A stretch of 64,000 bases of DNA from Arthrobacter sp. ISL-85 (lineage in GTDB: Bacteria > Actinomycetota > Actinomycetes > Actinomycetales > Micrococcaceae): contig NZ_JAGGPQ010000012.1 of assembly GCF_018613675.1 (NCBI RefSeq), positions 1 to 64,000 of the forward strand. The letters are read 5' to 3'. The notes beneath the pieces are model-generated. The model worked only from the letters and a program-made list of their open reading frames with translations. It had not been told where the DNA came from and ran no database searches. A program made the position numbers and the translations under genes. Position 1 is the first letter of the stretch; the number at the start of each line of letters is the position of its first letter. Positions 26,918-35,055 of the stretch are shown here, piece by piece.

Positions 26918-27178
26918 TCAGGCGGCGAAGGACTCGTACGTCTCGCCAAACGGTACTGATTCGTCCAGGGCTACGGTGTAGCTTCCCGGGTGCAGCCTGG
27001 TGACAAGGATGCCGCAGGCGGCGTCCTGCGCTGCAACCTCAATCAGTTCGCCCACTGCCTCTTCCAGACCGGCGTGGACCTCACTGGCGCTTGAGAACTC
27101 CAGGGTGATGGACCGCGGGGCTGGTCCTTCTGTGGTCTGGGCAGCGGCAGGGACGCGCTCCATGGTGGCTGTAGTCAT
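26918..27178 (-). CDS. Small acidic hypothetical protein (86 aa)
   Basis: The start at ATG 27178 has AGAAAG upstream and gives MTTATMERVPAAAQ. The body SITLEFSSASEVHAGLEEAV then GILVTRLHPGSYTVALDESVPFGETYE is acidic and probably an alpha/beta mini-domain. No membrane segment or metal motif is seen. It resembles uncharacterised Micrococcaceae proteins by style only. It is convergent with the preceding small gene and divergent from the FAH-family gene. Confidence 0.65.
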   Translation of the reverse strand: MTTATMERVPAAAQTTEGPAPRSITLEFSSASEVHAGLEEAVGELIEVAAQDAACGILVTRLHPGSYTVALDESVPFGETYESFAA

Positions 27179-27382
27179 GTGCTGAACTTTCTGTGTTTCG
27201 TGCCAGGATGGCTCCAACATTCTACCGGCTGCTTCTGTTATATGTCAGATGACTGTCCTTAGGGAACCCCCGGATGCGGTCACAAACCGTCTGTTCCCGG
27301 TGCCGGGGAAAATCAGGGACCATGGAATCGGGTGCCCACCGGGCCCGGAACCCCTATCGATACAGCTTGAGGAGAATTCGGT

Positions 27383-28264
27383 ATGAAAATCATGCGCCTG
27401 GGCGAAAGCGGCAGCGAACAGCCTGCCGTCCTGGTGTCCTCCGCGGACGGCGTCGACCGGTATTTCAGCCTGCTGCCCCTCACCGCCGACGTCGACGGCG
27501 CATTCCTCGCTGCCGGCGGTTTGGACAAGGTCCGGAAGGCGCTGGACGCGGGTGAGCTGCCGGTCCTGGAAGGCGCCTCAGCGCTCCGGGTTGGTTCCCC
27601 CGTGGCCCGGCCCGGGTCGGTAGTGGGCATCGGAATGAACTACGCCGCCCACGCCGCGGAATCGGGGGCCGAGCCGCCCACCATTCCCGTGGTCTTCCTC
27701 AAGCCAAGCAACACCGTCACCGGCCCGTTCGACCCGGCCCCGCTTCCGCCCCGCTCCACGCAATACGACTGGGAGGTGGAACTGGGCATTGTCATCGGCC
27801 GGGAGGCCAGCTACCTCGGCTCCCCGGAGGAAGCAGCCGCCTGCATTGCCGGTTACGTCACTGCCAATGACTTCTCCGAACGGGAGTACCAGCTGCCGGG
27901 AGCCGCGGGCCAGTGGACCAAGGGAAAATCGCTTCCCGGGTCGACGCCCCTGGGTCCGTGGCTGGTTCCTGCAGGCGAGACGGACGGCGGCAGCCTGAGG
28001 CTTCGCAGCTGGGTGAACGGGGAGCCGCGGCAGGATTCAACGTCGTCCGAGCTCATCTTTGATGCACCCACGCTGATCCACCACTGCAGCCAGTACATGC
28101 GCCTGGAGCCGGGCGACGTGATCCTCACCGGAACACCCCAGGGAGTGGCCCTCAGCGGCCGTTTCCCCTACCTCCAGCCCGGCGACGTGGTGGAGGTAGA
28201 GGTGGAGGGCCTGGGCCGCCAGCGCCAGGAGCTGTTCCGGACACGGGCGGCCACTACGGTCTAG
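27383..28264 (+). CDS. Fumarylacetoacetate hydrolase-family protein
   Basis: The 293-aa protein has a short N-terminal lobe and the FAH catalytic lobe. Visible motifs are GIGMNYAAHAAESG, PVVFLKPSNTVTGPFD, YDWEVELGIVIGREA with the metal-binding Glu residues, VTANDFSEREYQ and VILTGTPQGVAL. Members hydrolyse or decarboxylate acylpyruvates and related diketo acids using Mg2+ or Mn2+. The exact substrate is not evident; the hut context does not require it. GAGGAG precedes the ATG at 27383. Its stop shares CTAG with the convergent USP gene. Confidence 0.88.
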   Translation: MKIMRLGESGSEQPAVLVSSADGVDRYFSLLPLTADVDGAFLAAGGLDKVRKALDAGELPVLEGASALRVGSPVARPGSVVGIGMNYAAHAAESGAEPPTIPVVFLKPSNTVTGPFDPAPLPPRSTQYDWEVELGIVIGREASYLGSPEEAAACIAGYVTANDFSEREYQLPGAAGQWTKGKSLPGSTPLGPWLVPAGETDGGSLRLRSWVNGEPRQDSTSSELIFDAPTLIHHCSQYMRLEPGDVILTGTPQGVALSGRFPYLQPGDVVEVEVEGLGRQRQELFRTRAATTV

Positions 28265-28653
28265 ACCGCTTTTACCGCCAGGACCGGGCAGTCCGCTTCA
28301 AGCAGGATGCGCTGTGATGTGCTGCCCATGATCAGTTTGCCCACCGGAGTTCGGCGGCGCAGGCCGATGACGATCAGGTCGGCGTTGTGCTCCTCCGCGG
28401 CATCCAGCACCTCAGCCGCCGCGTCATGGCCGCGGACGGGGCGCTTGACCAGGTACTGGATGCCCTGGCTGGCCAGCCGCTGCTCGATGTCCTGGATGTC
28501 ACGTTCCTGGGCAAAGCGGTTGTCCACGGCTGCCTCACCCTTGGAGGAGTTGATCAGCACCAGGGTGCTGTTGCTCTTCCGGGCTTCGGTGATGGCCTGC
28601 GTCAGGGCCGCTTCGCCCTCTGGTGTCGGGACGTATCCCACAACCACCGTCAT
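28261..28653 (-). CDS. Universal stress protein (single UspA domain)
   Basis: The 130-aa protein begins MTVVVGYVPTPEGEAALTQA and ends with the nucleotide-binding loop DLIVIGLRRRTPVGKLIMGSTSQRI followed by LEADCPVLAVK, the G-x2-G-x9-G(S/T)-type pattern in slightly altered form. It is expected to be a cytoplasmic dimer binding ATP. AAGGAG precedes the start. The stop overlaps the FAH gene stop by 4 bases, and the tctA remnant lies upstream. Confidence 0.88.
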   Translation of the reverse strand: MTVVVGYVPTPEGEAALTQAITEARKSNSTLVLINSSKGEAAVDNRFAQERDIQDIEQRLASQGIQYLVKRPVRGHDAAAEVLDAAEEHNADLIVIGLRRRTPVGKLIMGSTSQRILLEADCPVLAVKAV

Positions 28654-28703
28654 GGTGTCTCCTTGTTCTGCTCGGTGCGGGTAAATGGCTTTGGTGCGGC
28701 TGC

Positions 28704-29195
28704 TTAGTTACTGTAATCGGCTGCACCCGAATTGGCGGGAAGCAGCGGCCTGCGCTCCGGACGCTTGCGGCGGAACAGCTTGTAGGCAAAGGGCCAGAGC
28801 AGGATGAGGCCAATGATGACATAGATGCCGACGGCGATCGGCTCACCCAGGAGCCCTGCCGGGTCTCCGGCGCTCAGCTGCAGGGTCTTGCGGAGCTGCC
28901 CTTCGATCCGCGGGCCCAGGATCACGCCGAGGATCAGCGGCAGCACGGGAAGCCCGAAACGCCGCATCATGAACCCGAGGGCACCCAGGACCAGCAGGAT
29001 CACCAGGTCGAATGCCTGCAGGTTCACCGAGTAGGCGCCCAGGGTGGCGAAGAACAGGATGCCTGCGTACAGGTACGGCCGGGGGAGCTGCAGGAGCTTG
29101 GCCCACAGGGGTGCCAGCGGCTCAAGTACGGCGTGGGACGGCCGGAGCGGCGGTACGTCCTGAAGGCCTGAACCCGGCCTGCGGCAGCAGCCCAT
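28704..29195 (-). pseudogene. tctA remnant (C-terminal piece of tripartite tricarboxylate transporter permease)
   Basis: The frame encodes 163 aa, of which about the last 135 match the C-terminus of TctA large membrane subunits: LPRPYLYAGILFFATLGAYS, a second helix pair, then RRFGLPVLPLILGVILGPRI and a final helix with a basic tail. TctA is normally about 500 aa, so roughly three quarters is missing. The matching part begins near base 29110; what precedes it looks unrelated and runs into hutG. No tctB or tctC is adjacent. It is most likely a deletion remnant, possibly still open. Confidence 0.75.
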
Positions 29196-29224
29196 CGCTG
29201 GGACAAGGCTGCCGGGACACGCTG

Positions 29225-30178
29225 TCAGCGCAGGAGCGTGTCCACCAACCGGGCGGCGGTCCTGGCGGTCCGGCCGTCAATGTCGAACGCCGGATTCAGC
29301 TCCGCCACGTCCAGGTGCAGGAGCTTCCCGCTCAAGGCCACCTGCCGGCACACCGCCGAAATGACAGGAAGTGGCACGCCGTAGGCTGCCGGCGCGCTCA
29401 CCCCCGGCGCCACCGCGGCGGGCAGCACGTCCAGGTCGATGGTCAGGTAAAGGACGTCGATGTCCGCCAAAAAGTCCGCCACGAAGCCACGGACCCGGTC
29501 CGCTTCGCAGTCCTCGTCCAGCAGGTACCGGACACCCAGCTTGTCGGCGGTGTCGAACAGGACCTGGGTGTTGCCCGGTTCCGAGATGCCGGCGACGGCG
29601 TAACGGAATTCCCGTCCGGCGTCCGCTTCCGCGCGGGCCATCTGCAGGAACGGCGTCCCCGAACTGGGCGCGGGCTCGTCGCGGAGGTCGAAGTGCGCAT
29701 CGAGGTTCAGGACGCCCAGGCGCTGCCCGCCTTGGACCGCCGAGGATGCGCTGACACCGAGATAACTGGCATAGGCGGTTTCATGGCCGCCGCCCAGCAC
29801 CACAGTGCGGTGCCCGGCGTCCAGCAGGGCAGCCACCACCTGGCCAAGCCGTTCCTGCCCGGCTTCCAGGTCTTCACCGGAGACCACGACGTCTCCGAGG
29901 TCAGTCACCGCGCGGTCCAGATGGAAGGCCAGCGGGCCCAGCGCTTTCCGCAGCGCCGCCGGGGCCGCGGCTGCCCCGGTCCGGCCCTGGTTGCGGCGCA
30001 CCCCCTCGTCGCTGGCAAATCCCAGCAGGGCAGCCGGGCTGGGCCCGGGTTCGGCCCTCTGTAGCTGATCGGAGGCGGTGACGGCCTGCCACCAGCGGCG
30101 GTGGCCGGGACCATCGCCGTCGAACCTGCCGGTCCAGGGCTGGGGCGGGACGTCAATGGCGGGTAGCTGGAGGGACAT
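29225..30178 (-). CDS. hutG: Formimidoylglutamase (arginase/ureohydrolase family)
   Basis: The 317-aa protein has the dinuclear manganese ligands of ureohydrolases: VVLGGGHETAYASY, LNLDAHFDLRD and LTIDLDVLPAAVAPGVSAP. The sequence GFASDEGVRRNQGRTGAAAAPAALR is typical of HutG-type enzymes that split N-formimino-glutamate to glutamate and formamide. Agmatinase is the main alternative, but the hut genes 2.8 kb away favour HutG. It lies on the opposite strand to hutUH and is divergent from the antiporter gene. No strong RBS is seen. Confidence 0.87.
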   Translation of the reverse strand: MSLQLPAIDVPPQPWTGRFDGDGPGHRRWWQAVTASDQLQRAEPGPSPAALLGFASDEGVRRNQGRTGAAAAPAALRKALGPLAFHLDRAVTDLGDVVVSGEDLEAGQERLGQVVAALLDAGHRTVVLGGGHETAYASYLGVSASSAVQGGQRLGVLNLDAHFDLRDEPAPSSGTPFLQMARAEADAGREFRYAVAGISEPGNTQVLFDTADKLGVRYLLDEDCEADRVRGFVADFLADIDVLYLTIDLDVLPAAVAPGVSAPAAYGVPLPVISAVCRQVALSGKLLHLDVAELNPAFDIDGRTARTAARLVDTLLR

Positions 30179-30377
30179 GCCTCAAGCTCACCGCATGCCG
30201 GGCACGAAAACCAGCGCCGCCGCCGTCGTCCTGTCCGGAATCCAAGAACCGGGAACCCATCCAGCGTTCGCGGGGCACGGCCGGCGTGGTGGGTACGGGG
30301 ATAGGGTGGGACGGTCGGTCCGCAGCAGTTGCGGTTCCTGCCGGCCGGCGACAAGACAATCCCAGGCTGGAGAGCCC

Positions 30378-31682
30378 ATGTTTGAAGCCCCCGATATTAT
30401 CTTTGCCGCGGCCGGCGTGGCCGTGTTTATCGCCGCAGTGCTGCCCAAGCTGCTGCGGGACATCCCGTTGTCCATGCCCATGGTCTTCCTGGGCGGGGGA
30501 ATGGCCGCCTTCGCGCTGATTCCTTCGCTGCCCAATCCGAACCCGGTGGAGCACAGCGACTTTGTCATGCACCTCGCCGAGGTCTGCGTCATCATTTCGC
30601 TGATGGGCGCGGGGCTGGCCCTGGACCGGCCCGTGGGACGTAAGCGCTGGTCGACCACCTGGAGGCTCCTGGGCATCGCCATGCCGCTGTGCATCGTGGG
30701 GTTGACCCTGCTGGGCATGTGGTTCCTGGGTCTGGGGCTCGGCGCGGCGCTGCTGGTGGCCGCCAGCCTGGCGCCCACGGACCCCGTGCTGGCGTCGGAA
30801 GTGCAGGTGGGCGAGCCTGCTGACCAGGATGACCGCACGGACAAGGAGGACGAGGTCCGCTTCGGTCTCACCTCGGAGGCCGGGCTCAATGACGGGCTGG
30901 CATTCCCCTTCGTGTACCTTGCCATTGCCATCAGCGTTGCCGGAGCTGACCCGTCCGCCTGGTTCGGCGAGTGGTTTGGGCTGGACGTGGTGTGGCGGCT
31001 TGCCATCGGCCTCCTGGTGGGCTTCCTCACCGGCAAGGTGCTCGCCAGGCTGTTTTTCTCCACCCGCGCCGACAGCCTTCGCCTGTCCAATCACTCAGAA
31101 GGCTTTGTGGCCCTGGCCGCGACGTTCCTGGCGTATGGGCTGACGCAAATGGTGGAGGGCTACGGATTCATTGCGGTATTCGTCTGTGCCGTGACCATCC
31201 GGGCCGCCGAGCGCACTCACGGCTACCACCGGGTGCTGCACTCCTACGTGGAGCAACTGGAACGGCTCCTGACGGTGGTGATCCTGGTCCTGCTCGGCGG
31301 TGCCATCGCCCGCGGGCTGCTCGCCGGCATCGGGCTGGCAGAACTGTTGGTGGCACTCGCTTTCCTGCTGGTGGTCCGGCCGCTGGCAGGCTGGCTGGGC
31401 CTGCTGGGCGGCAAGACCGGTCCGCGGGAACGTGTCGCACTGTCATTCTTTGGCATCCGCGGGATCGGTTCCCTGTACTACCTGGCCTTTGCGCTGGGTG
31501 AAGGCCACTTCACGGACCAGGGGCACTGGCTCTGGTCCTTCATTGGCCTGGTGGTGGCACTGTCCATCGTGATTCACGGCGCCACCACCTCGCCCCTGAT
31601 GAACCGGCTGGACCGGCTGCGCAAGAAGAAGGCGCTGGCGGTCTCCGGCGACGAGGGGCTCGCACCAAATACCCCCGTATAA
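30378..31682 (+). CDS. CPA1-family cation:proton antiporter
   Basis: The 434-aa protein begins at ATG 30378 with GGAG seven bases before it. It has about 12 hydrophobic helices. The transport core includes AASLAPTDPVLASEVQVG (TDP motif of helix 4) and FGLTSEAGLNDGLAFPFVYL (NDG helix with the ion-binding Asp). A charged loop DQDDRTDKEDEVRFG lies between. These are CPA1 (NhaP-like) features; Na+ or K+ for H+ exchange is expected. Ends with a cytoplasmic tail of ~30 residues. Confidence 0.9.
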   Translation: MFEAPDIIFAAAGVAVFIAAVLPKLLRDIPLSMPMVFLGGGMAAFALIPSLPNPNPVEHSDFVMHLAEVCVIISLMGAGLALDRPVGRKRWSTTWRLLGIAMPLCIVGLTLLGMWFLGLGLGAALLVAASLAPTDPVLASEVQVGEPADQDDRTDKEDEVRFGLTSEAGLNDGLAFPFVYLAIAISVAGADPSAWFGEWFGLDVVWRLAIGLLVGFLTGKVLARLFFSTRADSLRLSNHSEGFVALAATFLAYGLTQMVEGYGFIAVFVCAVTIRAAERTHGYHRVLHSYVEQLERLLTVVILVLLGGAIARGLLAGIGLAELLVALAFLLVVRPLAGWLGLLGGKTGPRERVALSFFGIRGIGSLYYLAFALGEGHFTDQGHWLWSFIGLVVALSIVIHGATTSPLMNRLDRLRKKKALAVSGDEGLAPNTPV

Positions 31683-31684
31683 GC

Positions 31685-31720
31685 AAAGGGCTGGTGCGGC
31701 ATCTGCCGCACCAGCCCTTT
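31685..31720. terminator. Bidirectional intrinsic terminator
   Basis: AAAGGGCTGGTGCGGC and GCCGCACCAGCCCTTT form a perfect 16-bp stem with a 4-base loop, flanked by A and T runs. It separates the convergent antiporter and purine permease genes. Confidence 0.92.
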
Positions 31721-31736
31721 TGTCTATTTCCGGGAG

Positions 31737-33179
31737 TTACTTCATCCCCAGGGCCGCCTCGATGGGGCCGATGGCAAAGAACAGCGCGAACGCCGCGGCC
31801 ACAGCCCACATCAGCGGGTGGATGTCCTTGACCCTGCCCTGTACCGTGCGGATCAGGACGTAGGCGATGAAGCCTGCGCCCAGGCCGTTGGCGATCGAGT
31901 AGGTGAACGGCATCAGGGTGAAGGTCAGGAACGCGGGGATGGCGATGCCCCAGTCCTGCCAGTCGATCTTGCCCACCTGGGACACCATCATGAAGCCCAC
32001 CACCACCAGCGCCGGGGCCACGGCCTCAAAGGGCGCCAGGTTGATCAGCGGGGTGAAGAACATTGCCACCAGGAACAGCAGGCCGGTAACGATGGAGGCG
32101 ACGCCAGTCCGGGCACCTTCGCCGATGCCGGCACCGGCTTCGACGTAGATCTGGTTTGAGGAGACGGACGCGCCGCCGCCGATGATGGCGCCGAGCGCGT
32201 CCACCTGGAGCACACGGTCGACGTCGGGAATGTTGCCGTGCTCATCCACCGTGCCGGCTTCGTTGGCGAGGCCCACCATGGTGCCCATGGCGTCGAAGAA
32301 AATGCTGAGCAGGATGACGAAGGCCAGCAGCGCGGCGGCAACGAAGCCGAGGTGCGCGAAGGCGCCGAACGGGTTGGCCTTGCCGATCAGGGAGAGGTCC
32401 GGGGCGGCCCAGCCGGAGAACGCCGGTGCCACCAGCGACCAGCCCTGCGGGTTGAAGTTCTTGCCATCGAAGCTGGGCCCGATGTGCAGGGTCGATTCGA
32501 GGATGACGGACAGCACCGTGGAAGTGATGATGCCAATCAGGATGGCGCCCTTGACCTTGCGCACCACCAGGGCGATGGTCAGGATCAGGCCGAACACGAA
32601 CACCGCGGTGGGCCAGCCCAGGAGCTTGCCTTCGAAGCCCAGGCCAACCGGAACGGTGGTTCCCGCAACGTCCGGGATGCGGCGCACGAACCCGGCGTTG
32701 ACCAGACCGATCAGGGCGATGAACAGGCCGATGCCCACCACGATGGCCGTCTTGAGTCCGTCCGGAACTGCCCTGAATACGGCGGTGCGGAAGCCCGTGA
32801 GGACCAGGATCAGCATGGTGACGCCGGAGAGGACCACCAGGCCCATCATGTCCGGCCAAGTGAGCCCCGGGTTGGTGGCCACGGTGACAGCCACGAAGGC
32901 GTTGACGCCCAGGCCCGTGGCCAGGGCGAACGGGTGCCGCCCCCATGCGCCCATGAGGATGGTGAGGATGCCTGCCACCAGCGCGGTCACGGCCGCCACC
33001 GCGGTAAAGCCCAGTGTGGCACCGCTGGAATCCGCACCGGACAGGATCAGTGGGTTCAGCACCACGATGTAGCTCATGGCGAAGAACGTGGCGAACCCGC
33101 CGCGGATCTCGCGGGAAAGGTTGGAGCCGCGCTCGGTGACCATGAAATACCGGTCCAGGGCAGAGCCTTGCTTAAGCAT
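31737..33179 (-). CDS. NCS2-family purine permease (AzgA-like)
   Basis: The 480-aa protein starts at ATG 33179 after GGAGG. Its N-terminus LDRYFMVTERGSNLSREIRGGFATFFAMSYI is the hallmark of the AzgA/PbuG adenine-guanine-hypoxanthine branch of NCS2. Later motifs are LATGLGVNAFVAVTV, FFDAMGTMVGLANEAG and GGGASVSSNQIYVEAGAGIGEGARTGVAS. About 14 helices are predicted. It would import purine bases with protons. No purine riboswitch is visible in the 110-base spacer upstream. Confidence 0.92.
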   Translation of the reverse strand: MLKQGSALDRYFMVTERGSNLSREIRGGFATFFAMSYIVVLNPLILSGADSSGATLGFTAVAAVTALVAGILTILMGAWGRHPFALATGLGVNAFVAVTVATNPGLTWPDMMGLVVLSGVTMLILVLTGFRTAVFRAVPDGLKTAIVVGIGLFIALIGLVNAGFVRRIPDVAGTTVPVGLGFEGKLLGWPTAVFVFGLILTIALVVRKVKGAILIGIITSTVLSVILESTLHIGPSFDGKNFNPQGWSLVAPAFSGWAAPDLSLIGKANPFGAFAHLGFVAAALLAFVILLSIFFDAMGTMVGLANEAGTVDEHGNIPDVDRVLQVDALGAIIGGGASVSSNQIYVEAGAGIGEGARTGVASIVTGLLFLVAMFFTPLINLAPFEAVAPALVVVGFMMVSQVGKIDWQDWGIAIPAFLTFTLMPFTYSIANGLGAGFIAYVLIRTVQGRVKDIHPLMWAVAAAFALFFAIGPIEAALGMK

Positions 33180-33289
33180 TAGTCCTCCGGGGAAGTGTGT
33201 GGGATACCTGCATCCTAAGGGAGCGGCAGGGAATGGGCCGCCAAATTCGCCTAGTCTGTAAGGAAGACAACACAAGGAGCAGCCCAACC

Positions 33290-33943
33290 ATGCGCCACGT
33301 CCGCCGCCAGTTGATGAGCCTTGCGCTCGGTTCCTTCATCCTCGCGGCCACTGCGCTGGGCATCGCTGGCCCGGCCTCCGCGCATGATGCCGCCAAATCC
33401 ACCAGCCCCGGCCAGGGTGCTGCGCTGCCAGCCCCGCCCGCCGAAGTGTCGGTGACCTTCAGCAACACGCCGCTGGGTATCGGCTCGTCCTTCTCCGTCA
33501 AGGATGCAGGCGGCAAGGAGTGGGCTGACGGCTCCGTGCAGATCGTGGACAACGTGGCTACCCAAAAGCTCCGGCCGGGCGGTCCGGCGGGCATGTACAC
33601 AGTGGCCTGGCGCGTGGTCAGCTCGGACTCGCACCCCATCGAGGGAACGTTCACCTTCACCGCGGCGTCCGGTGCGCCCGGTGCCGCTTCGTCAGGGACT
33701 CCCGCGGCGGAAAGTTCGACGGCGGCGGGTGCGGTCCCGGGCATGGGCACCGCCCGGCCCGGGGTGACGGAGGAGCCATCGGAGCCGGCCAGCGCAGGCC
33801 AGCCGTTCCAGTGGAGCATTGTGATTTTTGCGGTGGTCGCCGTGGGACTGCTGGTGGCTCTCGGCGTTATTGCCAGGCGCCGCCTTACGGGTGACGGGGA
33901 TACCGACGATGATGGGGAGGCGGAGGACCGGGCCGGGGAGTAG
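33290..33943 (+). CDS. CopC-domain copper-binding exported protein
   Basis: The 217-aa protein has a Sec signal ending in GPASA, giving a mature N-terminal His (HDAAKSTSP). The CopC domain spans mature residues 1-~95, with VSVTFSNTPLG and VSSDSHPIEGTFTF; the N-terminal His plus the Asp/His of SDSHP reproduce the Cu(II) site of CopC. A Ser/Pro/Gly linker follows, then one membrane helix (~170-190) and an acidic tail. It would sit outside the membrane and bind copper. No copD is adjacent. Start after CAAGGAG. Confidence 0.9.
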   Translation: MRHVRRQLMSLALGSFILAATALGIAGPASAHDAAKSTSPGQGAALPAPPAEVSVTFSNTPLGIGSSFSVKDAGGKEWADGSVQIVDNVATQKLRPGGPAGMYTVAWRVVSSDSHPIEGTFTFTAASGAPGAASSGTPAAESSTAAGAVPGMGTARPGVTEEPSEPASAGQPFQWSIVIFAVVAVGLLVALGVIARRRLTGDGDTDDDGEAEDRAGE

Positions 33944-33997
33944 CACCCGCCGGCAGGGACAGTTCTTTCAGCCTGGCAGCGCCTGCCGTGGACGCCG

Positions 33998-34642
33998 TCA
34001 GCAGCCCAGCACAGCAAAGCTTCCCGTTACCGGGAAGACGGCGGTGGACGGATGGGGGCCGTCCGGATTGACCTTGGCGGAGATGGCCTGCCCTACGGTC
34101 TTGGCCTGGCGCAGCACTTCTTTGGGCGATGGCGTGATGAGCTCGCCCACTCCCACCAGGTAGATGCCGATGGCCCGCATGGCAGCCGCCACGTTCCGGC
34201 CCACGGCAATGCCGAAGTCATTGAGCATGCGCCGCAGCTGGCTGTGGGCACAGCGGGTGAGCACGATGTGGTCTGCCACCAGGATGCCCGTGGGGGTGTG
34301 AACCTGCCACTGCGGCGCGGCCTGGTCCGGTGCTTCGAGCATGGTCAACTGGACTGCCCGCGTGGTGTTCCGCACGTCCACGCTGTGGCTTGCGGCGTAG
34401 TTGCGCAGGTGGCGAAGGATCTCGTTCCGTTCGCGGAGGGTGGCGCTGTCCGCTGCATCGCAGCGTTGCAGCGAAGTGGTATTGGCGGGCTGGGACTGGC
34501 CCAGGATGTCGAGGCCGTCCACCACGATGGAGTCCACTCCATGCCGGCGCAGTTCGGCAGCGACGGCCAGTCCGGACAGGCCAGTGCCGATGACGACAGC
34601 GGTGGTCTGTTCGGTCCTGGCATCCCCAGGCATGGTTGACAC
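33998..34642 (-). CDS. Short FAD/NAD(P)-binding oxidoreductase-like protein
   Basis: I prefer the GTG at 34642 (8 bases after AAGGAGGG) to ATG 34633. The 214-aa product opens with a dinucleotide-binding motif, VVIGTGLSGLAVAAELRRHG, then VDGLDILGQSQPANT and LRERNEILRHLRNYA, resembling the N-terminal third of flavin monooxygenases or lysine-N-hydroxylase-like proteins. It is much shorter than those families (400 aa or more) and lacks a visible NADPH domain. It ends with STAVFPVTGSFAVLGC. It may be a reduced family member or a remnant. Confidence 0.65.
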   Translation of the reverse strand: MSTMPGDARTEQTTAVVIGTGLSGLAVAAELRRHGVDSIVVDGLDILGQSQPANTTSLQRCDAADSATLRERNEILRHLRNYAASHSVDVRNTTRAVQLTMLEAPDQAAPQWQVHTPTGILVADHIVLTRCAHSQLRRMLNDFGIAVGRNVAAAMRAIGIYLVGVGELITPSPKEVLRQAKTVGQAISAKVNPDGPHPSTAVFPVTGSFAVLGC

Positions 34643-35055
34643 TACAGTTTCCCTCCTTTGGAGCTCCGGCAGGTGCCGGCATCCTCGCCGGCCAAGCGTC
34701 CCGTTACCCCCAAGTACGGCCGCAGCGCCCGGGACCGTCCTGGCAGGAAGATGCAGTTGGCGTCCCGGACCAACAATGTCCTGAAGACTACAGAACAAAT
34801 GCGGCCGTGGATAGCCCATGGAAGAAAACGGATTCTTCCCCTGAAGGCGGTTTCCCACGCCGGCTTGAAAGCCTGTGGATAACTACGCCTATCCGCCGCT
34901 GAACAGGCTTGCTAAGCCGTAGGCGACGGAGAATAGTGGGAAGCGGGAGCGGTTCTTTTCCTGCCCGTGCCGCGGATGGGCCGGGTGCGCAGGGATGGTC
35001 CCGTTTTCTGGCAGAATAGCCGCAACATCAGGCGTATCGCGAGGAGGCGGCCCCC
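34643..35055. other. 413-base region without a recognised gene
   Basis: It holds the RBS of the FAD protein gene at the left end and GAGGAGG for the tandem USP gene at the right end. Both promoters should be here. TTGAAA at 34865-34870 is a possible -35 box, but no matching -10 is clear. No conserved small protein or structured RNA is recognised. Confidence 0.4.

Noticed and set aside
27383..28264. hutI (imidazolonepropionase) for the gene after hutH
   Set aside because: The sequence is clearly FAH-family, with no amidohydrolase metal motifs.
32182..33072. Long plus-strand frame inside the purine permease gene
   Set aside because: Antisense shadow of a strongly conserved NCS2 permease; Arg/Thr/Pro-rich without domain motifs.
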